A stretch of DNA of 64,000 bases, taken from Ciona savignyi (lineage: Eukaryota > Chordata > Ascidiacea > Phlebobranchia > Cionidae). The translations under genes were made by a program, and so were the position numbers. The notes beneath the pieces were generated by a model. That model searched no databases and was not told where the DNA came from. It worked only from the letters and a program-made list of their open reading frames with translations. The stretch spans positions 116,860 through 180,859 of the forward strand of contig CH002729.1 of NCBI GenBank assembly GCA_000149265.1. Reading direction: 5' to 3'. Of the stretch, positions 43,085 to 55,000 are shown in pieces. Numbering within the stretch: the stretch's first letter is position 1; each line of letters starts with the position of its first letter.

Positions 43085-46000
43085 TTATGCGACAAGGGGT
43101 TCTGATGGTTCTGATGGTTCTTGTGATTCAGCCTCGTAGAGCTCTGTTGATTCGCGCTGCCATCGGACAAGACCAAGGAACACCTGTTCCAGAGAGGTTT
43201 GAGAGACGGTGTAATCCCCGATGTTCGATTGGGACTTGGATTCTTCCATCAACTCAAACACCTGGGTGTTGTTATGTTATGTTAGCATTCTTGAGATGTG
43301 TGTTGGAATTATCTGACCACATACCTTAGTAGGTTAGTGCCTTACCTTTTAACCAAACGTTAACTGGTTTAAAACTGGTCGCTAGCTAGTTGGTTGTGTC
43401 CTTGGGCAATGCACTTCACGGACATTGCCTGAACTCAGTCAAAGGATGGATTCTACCAAATTAAAGTAATGTCCAAATCAAAACAATGTAATAGCTTCTG
43501 CAACCTGACGATGAGCGCAAGGTGATCTGACGATTACCCGTGTGTTAACGCCCCTTGCATTTTAACATTCAAGAAGATAAACATGAATATCGTATGCTAT
43601 CCAATATTTTAGGGGGAGCAACTTAATTCCGCACAGCGAAGAGAGAAAATTGGAGAACATCATAAATTTAGGCGATGAAAATTTTAGCGATGGTACAAGT
43701 GCTTTACATACTCCAACACTTGTTGGGATGAAAGGTATAGCAGCTTAGGGATTGTGGTGGAACCGGTTCTAATAATCCTCATGCGTTTGGGGGTCAACTT
43801 ACCATTGAAATCTTGAGATCAGAACCATCAGTTTTGCATTGAGGGACATGGTACGTTAGCATTCCCTGGTGTTCATCCTTCAGTGTGCTACCTGTCAAGT
43901 CAGATGTTTGTGTTATAAAACCGAGGGGTGGTTGGATTAAAACCAGCCGCCAGCTAGTCAGTTGTGTCCTTGGGCAAGGTACTTAGCAGACGTCGGTTAA
44001 AGAAGCGGTGAATAAATTGAACAAAAATAGATTTTGTTTTAGTGGAAAAATATTTCTGATTATAAAATGATTTTCGAAAAATTAATTTTAAATTTCCTAT
44101 CTACTTTACCTGGGAAACTTTCTTCAATCTGAGATTTGGCAAGTTCTGCGTTGGATTTGACTTTCACTTCAATGACATAACCTTCGCCGAACTTGCTCTT
44201 GAGGTGTTGGGGGCCTCCCATGCAACGAAGCTTACCGTTCACCATGATGGCAAGTCGTGTGCACAGCGCTTCACACTCCTCCATGCTACAGGGGGGGGGG
44301 GGGGGGGGGTTATTTAACTATCTACTGCACATCAAGATAAACAAGATATTTGTGTCCTTGAGCAAATCACTTCGCCTAAACCCCGTGGAATTAAAATATC
44401 AGAATACCAAATAATTTTGTGTAAAAAACTTATTTTTTATTCAAAACAGGAAAAAAACTTTTTTTCAGGCTAGACAAAATAGCGCCCACCTGTGGGAGGT
44501 GATGACGATGGAGCAACCGCTGCTCCTCACAGCAGCGAGGGCATCCCACAACATCCTCTTCGCTCCCGGATCCATCCCGGTGCTCGGTTCATCAAGGAGG
44601 ACGACAGGAGGACTTCCAACGAGAGCGATCGCTGTGCTCAACTTCCTCTTGTTGCCTCCGCTGTGGGAGGAAACCATGTTTCATGATAATTTGTATTCCA
44701 CCAGCAATAATGGTAGAGATCATATCCCACAACCATCAGCAATATTTGTTGAGATACATAGCCCACCACCTCTTCAGTCTTATATTCATATCTTTTATAG
44801 CAGGGGTAGGCATCTTTTCACTTAATGAGCCATTTTATTAGAAAATTTTCGAAGTTAAAATCACTAGAAACCGCAAAACTAATAATATTTTCGTAATAAA
44901 AGGAACACAACATTTTGTGAGATAAAAACTCGAGTGTTCTGTTTGTTTTATTTTATGCATAGGTATTAAACTTATTAAGTGCTCTACAGTAATAATTATA
45001 TTAATAAGTGCCATAGGAGGATGAAAAAGCCACAGGTTGCTGACCCCTGTTATATACAATGGTTTTATTTTTAAAATCAAGTTTAAAAATTTTCTAAATT
45101 TTTAAGTTTTCCAAATCAAACAGTAAAATCACCTGTAAGTCCCACACGCTTTGTCGATGTGTTCACTGAAGTGCAGGATGCGACCCAGGTTGAGCACGCA
45201 CGCTTGTATCTCGTCCTCTGGCACTCCACGGAGGCGTGCGTACATCCGCAACGTCTCTGCTCCCGTCATCTGATCGATCAGCGCGTCAAATTGGGGGCAA
45301 TAACCCATCCTCTGCTGCGCCTGCCAGTTTCAACATGAACTCTATTATTTCAAGAAATACCACAGTTAAATCATTTTTTTAAAACCTGTTCTGAGTTACA
45401 GTTAAAATTAATTTATTATGGCTATTTTTCCCAGCATTGAAAAATAAAATAATTTAATTCGTCTGTTAGTTATAACGCATGCTGTCTTACCTCATACCCG
45501 GTGACGAGTTACCGGAACTATTGCAGCGCATTGCATACAATAACCATGGCACACTCAAATTTATTATCAATGGTGGAAAAAATAACCATAATAATACATA
45601 AGCTGACGATTCCTATGCCTACAGTCTGATTACCAGAGTTATATCATTTATTTCGAATTCTTTATTATTTTCTGTTGTGCGAATTATTTTTATTTTTTAT
45701 CCTTCTATAAAGATTTATTTTATAAAATATCCCAATCACAACATGTATAACACATTCCATAGTGTTCCACTACTGACCATGCGTAGCTGGGTTCTGATAT
45801 CATAACCATCGAGGTACGCAGTGCCGTCTGTGGCTCTGTAGTCTCCTGTTAGCATCTTGAACGTGGTGGTTTTCCCTGCCCCGTTTATCCCGAGTAATCC
45901 GAAGCATTCAGCCTCAGGTATCCCGATGCAGAGCTTGTCAACAGCCACGTGGGAACGTGTGCCTGTCTTGTACACCTGGAATGTAATGCAGTAGTTGGGT

Positions 46001-49000
46001 GGCCCACTGTTGCACTAAGATAATTAACTGCAAAGAGTGATATCATATGCAAGAGCGTCAATCGATGGGTCAACCAGCGCATTAGAGGGTTTGTCAACAG
46101 GTGATTCAACAAGTGTGTCCATTTGCGCATCAACAAGTGTGTCAAACAGCGCATCAACAAGTGTGTCAACAAGTGCGACAACAAGTGTGACAACAAGCAT
46201 ATCAACAAGTGTGACAACAAGCACATCAACAAGTGTGTCAACAAGCATATCAACAAGTGTGTCAACAAGCATATCAACAAGTGTGTCAACAAGCATATCA
46301 ACAAGTGTGACAACAAGCACATCAACAAGTGTGTCAACAAGCATATCAACAAGTGTGTCAACAACAAAGAGAAAACATAAAAAGTTGTCCACAATGACAG
46401 GTTATGTAGCAACCATGAACAGTGAAACCCACCTTCCTTAAGTTCTTGATGATAAGCCGATCGGTTGCAACAAGGTTGGGAAGCTCGGATGAGTTGATCC
46501 TCGATCGTTCCTCTGCAACATCCTCATCTTCCAACAAACTCACTCGATCCGGTGTCATCGGCTTCTGCCACACAATAACTTAGATTTGTCGGCTTAATGT
46601 AGGACAGAATGGGGGAGGACTCAGGTTGTGGTTAGGCAAAAAAACATAAACATTTTAAAGTGATGGGGGGTTGGGGGAATGACTTAAATTAAATTTTCAA
46701 GGGGGGGGGGGGGGAGTACTCAGGAATGACTTGTAAGATTAAAATTCCAGATTACATGAAACATTTTAGGGGGGACTTAGAGGAGTGTCCTGTAAATCAA
46801 ATTGCAATAAAAAACATGATTTAAGGCGGGGAGGGGGGGGGGGGTTTGTGTACTCAGAAATGAGATGTTAAATTAAAAAGCAAAACATTATCTACGGTGA
46901 TGCTTTTCCAACAACGAGATGTACCGTGGCGTTTCGCATGATGCGTAGTGAGTTCCAGATCCTGGGAAGAAGATCAAACTCCACAATGAATAGAATGAGG
47001 AAGAAGATGAGTCCCTCCGATGCGAGGAACACAACGAATCTCCCGACTCCATACGACTCCCACGCAAGGAAGTTCGTTTGAAAGTTGTAACCTGGGAAGC
47101 AATGATGGCGTCATGGTCGCTCTGGGGTAAAACCCACAATTTTGGTTTTTGACATATTTAGGTCATGTTAGTTCACACTTTTGAAAGTTGATTTTGATTT
47201 AAATATTCATTCTAGATAATCTAAAGATAACTTTGTGATTTTGGACGAACAAGACAGCTATGTCAAAGCATTTGACTAAAAAAAGATAAAAATTAAAAAA
47301 AACAATAAGTCTTTTTTTTAAAGGGACCCATAATTAATAACTATGTTCACAATGCTGTGGCGTACCCATCTCCTTGCAGAATATCTCTAGAAGTGGGTCG
47401 GATGTGCAAATGTTGACCATCTCCACATTTGTGTACAAATCAGCCAGTCCCTGTCCGAGGCAATACTGCGGTAATAATAGGAAAGCCCAATCCAATGAGC
47501 TTGCAACCTCGTTCAGTGCTGTATGGAAGTAAACAAACGTTATAATAAATTAATACTGGGGATAAGCACATAAAAGTATGATAATTTATGCATGTTTATG
47601 CTCATGAATGGGATAACCAAGGGTTAACATACAGGTAATCTTCAGATCACCTTGCGTCCACCGTCAGGTTACCGAAAAATTCTTAAAACCCATTAGTATG
47701 ATGGGTTCAGGCAATGTCTGTTAAGTACCTTGCCAAAGAACACCACCGACTAGCTAGTGACCAGTTTTAAACCTGCTACCCTCCGGTTAAAAGGCGACAA
47801 ACTACCCCACCAGACTGATCGGTCAGATATGCATGCAAGGAAGAGTGTGGGAAGTTACAAGGAACAAGACTCACCAAGGATTCGAAGCACATTCACGGTG
47901 ATGATGGATGCAAGTCCCGTGATTATGTTCACGATGGTGATGCGGACGAGAGCGGTGGATGGGACTTGGAAGAGCAGGGAGAGGGAGTACATCAGAGGAA
48001 GGGAGGCCCAGCAGTAGAGAGCGAACAGGAGGATCACGATGCCGGCGTGATCCGTGAATTGACTCACGCTGAACACGGCGAACATTATCTGTTGGTGGGA
48101 TCATGGGGTTAGCTTTCTAGGTGGGTTAGATTTTCTGCTTTTCTTGGTGTGTTAATGTTTCTGTGTAGGGTTAGCGTTTTTATAGGAAATTTTATAAGAA
48201 TGGATAGGTTAACTTCATTCTTTCCATTCAAATAAAATAAACTTAATCACATGGAAGGAATCTAATAATTGCTGACACTTACAACCCTCCTTTGGGTAAG
48301 AAACCGGTTAATTACAGAACTTTTTTTATCTTAAGGTTTCTAATAGAACCATATTAAACCAATAAACCACGACTTCCGAAACGTTTAAGCACATGACCCC
48401 TTTCCATTTATTAACATTTTCTACGACCATTTTTTACGTTTAAAATCCTAAACAGATAGAAATATATACAATAAATAAAGTCGTTTGTGTGAAATTAATG
48501 TACTCTTTGCAACCCTTAAACATTATCGCACGACACCCAGTTTGGAAAGCCCTGCAATAATGGAAAACAACGTACGACTGTGAGCAGACATGGAGTGATG
48601 AAGTTAATGAAATCCCAGCAGAACGTGGAGAGCCAGAAGCAAAACGGATCGACTCCTGCGAGAGCTTGGAGGAGGGAGGAGCGATCGACGCGTTCTCGCA
48701 CGAGGAAGATGGCGAAGGAGGCTGCGAGGAAGGAGAATCCGAGGACGATGTTGAATGCGATGAGGAACCCAGATAACGACCTGATCAATGAAGGGGGGGG
48801 GGGGTAAATCACCATTCTTCTATTGCTGGACTAATGACATGGGGTAGGGGTATATTTTAGTCGAAGATGAATTGTTGAAGGTAGGAAACTGGTCGCTAGC
48901 TAGTTGCTTGTGTCCTTTGTAAACCAATGGTGGGCGCGAGGTGATCTGACAATTGTCCGTGTGCTAACCCCATGGTTTTTCCATTAATGGGGGTAAACAT

Positions 49001-52000
49001 GAATAACCGTAATGGGGGTAAACATGAATAACCATCTTAAAACGACTTAAATAAAAATAAATGGAATTATCAAATGATTTGAATATTATTTAGTTGCAGA
49101 TTCGAAACTGGGCTGGTAGGTTGTGTCCTTAGACAAGGCACTTATTGGACATTACCTGAACTTAGTGGATTAAAGGGTTCTACCAAATTAAATGAATGTG
49201 TGAATCATACACAACATACTGCAATAGCTCCAGTAACCCAACAGTGGGCGCAAGGTGATCTGACAATTTACCATGTGTTAACACCCCTTGCATTTTCCAA
49301 ATCACAACGATAAACATGAATATTCCATCTAAGGATTAGAATGTTAAACAAGTCACCCCAGTAGCTGCTCCTGCACTCGATTGGTGGAGTTACGTGGCAG
49401 GGGGTAGTTGACCACTTGCATCGTGAAGTTGGTCATCCCGGCAACCATCCTTATGTACGCCTGGTCCATATAGACCAGCGTGGTGGCAGGTGTGTGGTAG
49501 GCTTGGTTGTTAAACCACGCTATGGCCTTCGTATTGTTTGTGGCTGGTGGAAACATGGATAAATGTAAATGCTGATGCTACTGTCACAAACTTGATTGAT
49601 GTTAACTTTTCCACGTATATTTTTGTATTGTGCAACAAGTTTACGACCTACTAGGAGTAGCTGTATGACGTAACAATGCACAAGTTTATTATTTTCCACT
49701 TATGTTTATTATGAGGCATTCATGTAATTTGAGTAGTACAGAAGGCGGTCAGTAAAATTTGGTTGCCGATACAGAGTATTAGTGTAATGAAAAATTGCAT
49801 TAGTATAATGAAAACGGAGTTTATAAGGCTTGAAATCGTAAACTTAAAAATGTGTGTGTAACACAGGATTGGAGCTAAAAGTTATATTATACAAAAATAT
49901 ATCATCAGACTACGATACATTGTCTGTGTGTAAACTTGCACAGTAAAGTTATTCCTGTCGTATATCACATGGCCTTTCTTACATACATTCTGCTGAAGAT
50001 TGTATAATATACTTAAGAGAAACAAGTTTTATACGAAATATATTGGTTTATTCTCTCTTGTTGTTATCTAAGCGAATCAATAACGTTTGTGTGAGTCATC
50101 AAAAAGATACAAGTGTCTGCTGTTTTCGATCAGGTGCAAAAAGGGATAAACAACCCTAAAATGCCCAAGATTGATTGCTTAAATGAGCAATTTTAAGCTA
50201 TAAGAATATTATAGTTAAGGGAAACTGTTAGCTTTTCCAACTTTCACACATACTCGCGTAACCACTGCCAAATATTAAATTTCTGTGTTATCTCACTTGG
50301 TAGCATTACAACCGGGTTTCTACTTGAAAAATAGTTCTTAATATGCAGAGATTTAGATTATTACTTGAAAAATTTTAATTCAAAAGAAGTTAAATAAAAA
50401 CATCAAGCATTACAGTCAACCCCACTTACTTGTGTTGGAGATGAAACTTGCAGAAACAAGATTTGCTGTGTTGAAATCTCCACCTTCAGTCTGGTATTTG
50501 GTGGCAAGGAATGATTCCAAATCACCATGAACAATATGTGAAAGTTCCATCGAATCTGTGTACCAATATGCAAATTAGGAGGATTCTAGGTGATCTCAGT
50601 TAATAGGATTGATATGATTTAATTTTTTTTTGTTTCACTAATGAAAAAATAATAATTTTTTTTGTTTTGAATTAAAAATTTTTTGGTTTTGAATTAACAT
50701 TTTTTTGGTTTTAAATTAAAAATTTTTTGGTTTTGAATTAACATTTTTTTGGTTTTAAATTAACATTTGTTTTGGTTTGGAATTAACATTTGTTTGGTGT
50801 TGAATTAACATTTTTTTAGGTTTGGAATTAACATTTTTTTGTTTTGAATAATTTTTTGTTTGTTTTGAATTAAAAAATGCTTTGTGTCGAATTGAATTTT
50901 TTTGTTTTATATTAAAATTTCTTTTTGATACCTTTAAACTGAGCTGCATAGGAGTTTCCGAAATCTGTCGAATAATTTGAGGCTGATGTGTAATTGAGAT
51001 TTACATTGTTGACTCCGTAACGGTCAAGGGATAGATCTGGAAAAAAAAACAAGTTGGAAAAATCAATCGATTAAGGTGTCATGCTTGTGGGTGAGCATTA
51101 GTAGGTTGGTAGGGGGTTGATTGCGTGTCATGCTCAGTCTGTGTTGCACTGCACGAATAGCGAGCTGGTTCCGCAACCACTTGAATATTGAGCAACCCAA
51201 TATATGAGAGAAAATCACTAGATCACTGTCATTGTTCCCACGACCCACCATAGAACACCAGGAGTCCAATCATGGGTTGTCCAACTTGTAATTAAGATTT
51301 AATTTGTGCAAATTGAAGTCGAGATTTTCACCTAAGTATACCTCAACAACCTCAACAAAATACACAAATCTATATTTTAAATAAGTAATCCAGAATTGTA
51401 GAAACCCACAATGGATGTAGGATTATACAGGAGTGTGTGACAGGATCATATAAAGCTTTTGGTCATAGGAAAAGTTGTCTCACCAAGCGGTTCATTCTTC
51501 TGTTCAAAGGGTGGGTACTTCGCATTGATGATGGAAATTATAGCGAAAAATACCGGGACTAGAATCTGAGAGATTGCCACCTAAAGATTTGAAGTTTTTT
51601 ATGTTGTTGATGGGTAGTATGTTGTTGGTGGTGTAATGAGGTGACAATGAAGAAAAATGTCATATTAATGGCAATATAAATTAAACGATTAGGTAGGGTA
51701 TAATCCCTTGACTGGAACAACACAGCAGAATCATTTTCGGTTGCGCTCGGCCACATGACATATGACAACATTTCCAAGATTCCAAAATGGCTTGTGCCTG
51801 CTAACCCCCCTGGTAGTGATCATATTCAAGTTGCTAATATAGGCAAAAGACTAGGGATGGTAATTTGACGATTTCCTATGTTATAATAGGATAGGATAAT
51901 TATGTTTATCCCATTAAATGGGAAAACCAAGGGGGTTAACACACAGGAAATCGTTGGATCAGCTCGCTACCAACGTCAGTTTACCGGAGCTATTGAAGTG

Positions 52001-55000
52001 TGTTGTGTATGACAATAACTATAGTTGTCCACAGGGATAAATATTACAATGCAATATTTCTGATAAACAATCCATACTTTGTAATTTCGCTTGGAATGTA
52101 AAAGACGCTTGACAAGGAGAGCATAGAATTGTTGCAGCCACAACTTGCCACCATTGTTGTACTTCAGTGAGGAATGTAGGTATTCTGGAGAATATGCGAT
52201 CAAGGTTTATAAAGGCGCTGGAGTAATGGACCTTCCATGGCCTAAATTCCTGGTCCCGGTAGCTACTGTGGACCCACCCATATTAATGCAATCAAGGTTT
52301 ATAGAGAGAAAGAAGAGATGATATAATATGTCATGAATAAAAAAAAATTAAATTCACGGAAATTTCAAAATTCTCAGAAATTTCAAAATTCTCGGAAATT
52401 TTATTTTTAACAACTCTGGTGTTGAACATTTTACCCTTAATTTAACATACGAGGCGATAGAGCAGTACAAAGCATATACCGTCAGAATGAGCAATTTTCA
52501 CCAAATGAAAATATGTTCTAAAGGATTAACAACACAAGGTGTGATCAGTTTGATTTGCATTACCAGAAACCTTGCTAGGACAGGACACACAGGTTTATAC
52601 CCTAGCATTTTGTGTTACAGCTCTTAGTCAAGTTATAAGTTTGTTTAAACTTCTTAGTCCAAATTCATAGCAGTTTTAAACAAACTACATTTGCGTCATG
52701 TGTGTTTAAGCAAATGTCTGAATCTTACGTTTGGAAGGAACAGACTTGGAAGGGCTGTTATCAGCGTCAGATGGTCTTCGAACAATTTCCGACTTGGAGA
52801 ACGATAACCTTCGACTGACAGTGCGAAGCGCAGTGTTAGCATCCTCAGTAACTCTGTAGATACATATGATCGTTACAACCATGTTAACATATATGATAGT
52901 TACAACCATGTTAACATATATGATCGTTACAATCATGTTAACATATATGATCGTTACAACCATGTTAACATATATGATTGTTACAATCATGTTAACATAT
53001 ATGATCGTTACAACCATGTTAACATATATGATCGTTACAACCAATGTTAACATATATGATTGTTACAATCATGTTAACATATATGATCGTTACAAATAGG
53101 GATGCACAAACTAGAATATCGAATCTTCCGGATTCGAATCCTACGGGATTCGAATCCAAATATTACGTTTATTTCGAATATTTGGATTCGAAATAATATA
53201 CATTGCACATTAAGAAACTATAACTGCATGGAGTTCCTCTTTATTTCCATTGTACATATTGCAGCAGCGTTGATTACAATGGATATTATAAGCAAAGTCG
53301 CCGACTTCCGCCGTTGCGCGGCAATGTCTGTTTTATAATTGCGCAAAAAATTCCCTGCGCATTTAAATAATTATCACATTAAATTGTCTAACCGCAGCGC
53401 CGCTTTTCCAGCGGTGTTTATTGCTTTGATCGGCGGTTTGACCTAGGGTTACGTTGACCTAGATTCAATACAGGACCACTGACGCACTCCCGTTTTTCCC
53501 CATGTATTAGCTAGAAAGAACAGTAGGCTAACATCGGTTAACGGTTTTTTTCTTTGATCAGTTAACCGTTATAAGAATCTGGGTTCTTGCACAGCCCTCG
53601 CAAACACACAAATATTTGGTATATTCTTTCCCGTATTGTTGACGCTGAGCTGCGTATTAACGACCATGCAATATTCCAGCGGGGGAAGTAGTTAGATTAA
53701 GACACTTAAACTCCTGGCTTAATCTTTTAGCTTTGTAAATCTTTAGTATCATAGTTCTATCCCAGTTAGTTCGAGGCATAGGGCCGATTGTGACGTCATA
53801 AAATTTCGCGCAACGGTAACATTTTACTGAAGTCGCCGCCTATGATTATAAGTATGTAATCACACTGGCCATAGAGGTAGTCAGCGGAAGCAGGAATTTT
53901 TGACGATCTTGCCACTTTAACTCGAGTTTGCTTTTTAATATAGAATAGGATTCGATATTCTGGATTCGAAATAACTATTCTAGAATACCAAGATATTCTA
54001 GTTTGTGCATCCCTAGTTACAAACAATGTTAACATATATGATTGTTACAATCATGTTAACATATATGATTGTTACAATCATGTTAACATATATGACCGTT
54101 ACAACCATGTTAACATATATGATTGTTACAATCATGTTAACATACATGATTGTTACAATCATGTTAACATATATGATCATTACAACCATGTTAACATATA
54201 TGATCGTTACAACCATGTTAACATATGATTGTTACAACAATGTTAACATATATGATCGTTACAACCATGTTAACATATACGATTGTTACAACCATGTTAA
54301 CATATATGATTGTTACAATCATGTTAACATATATGATCGTTACAACCATGTTAACATATGATTGTTACAACAATGTTAACATATATGATTGTTACAACCA
54401 TGTTAACATATATGATCGTTACAACCATGTTAACATATATGATTGTTACAACCATGTTAACCAATGGTGTTTGTGAGGCATTTGAAGTGAGTAATTAATT
54501 AAGCATGCAAGCTGTTCAAATTAGACTTATAATTGTCAGTATGACTGGTGTCTATTGGTTGGTTTAATAAATATCCTATTTTAAAAAATATATTATTTTA
54601 TAATCAAACATATAATCAAAGTGGTTGTTACATGATTTATGAAGTTCACCTGAGAAAGACCTCCTCAATGGTGGTCACTGTTGCCCCGAAGCTGGTGATG
54701 CCAAGATTATCCGCATCCTCTTCTAGAGAGCGAAAGAGCTTAGGAAAGGATGGGGAGGAGTGAAACGGGAGGACAAACGACACCTCTCCTCCCGCTGTGC
54801 GTTCCAGCTTCGCCTCCGGTACGTGGGTGAGGAAGAATCTGTCAATCTGGGGGTTGATGGGGGGGAGGGGGTTCAATATAGTATTAAGAAATCTTGGGAG
54901 AACAACAAATGAAATTTTTAACACCAAAGTAATAGTTGCTGTTAAAATAGCATGCTCATGCTCAATTACCAATTATTGTATTATGCTGTTTGGTAATTAC

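Larger units (their letters stand above)
43085..46564 (-). other. ABCA nucleotide-binding domain 2 and C-terminus
   Basis: Walker [10 protein letters not shown] is in 45975-45778 and the Q-loop [12 protein letters not shown] in 45320-45133. The signature [10 protein letters not shown] is assembled across the junction of 45320-45133 and 44660-44490. Walker [13 protein letters not shown] and the switch histidine ITSHSMEECEA follow. [20 protein letters not shown] precedes a Glu/Ser/Pro-rich tail ending EPLVA and stop. Confidence 0.95.
46925..52853 (-). other. ABCA regulatory linker and transmembrane domain 2
   Basis: Exon 52853-52729 is a Ser/Arg-rich linker with possible phosphorylation sites (RRLSFSKSE). 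The second loop runs from 51580 to 49357 and includes several N-glycosylation sequons (NYT, NYS, NFT, NST). Helices lie in 48780-48576 ([19 protein letters not shown]), 48088-47875, 47518-47366 and 47091-46925 ([14 protein letters not shown]). Confidence 0.92.

Noticed and set aside
42886..43329. Plus-strand open frame of 147 codons
   Set aside because: It is the antisense shadow of the last ABCA exon, whose frame matches the conserved ABCA C-terminus.
47757..48815. Several plus-strand open frames over 47.7-48.8 kb
   Set aside because: They are antisense to ABCA exons 48088-47875 and 48780-48576, which are in phase and family-conserved.
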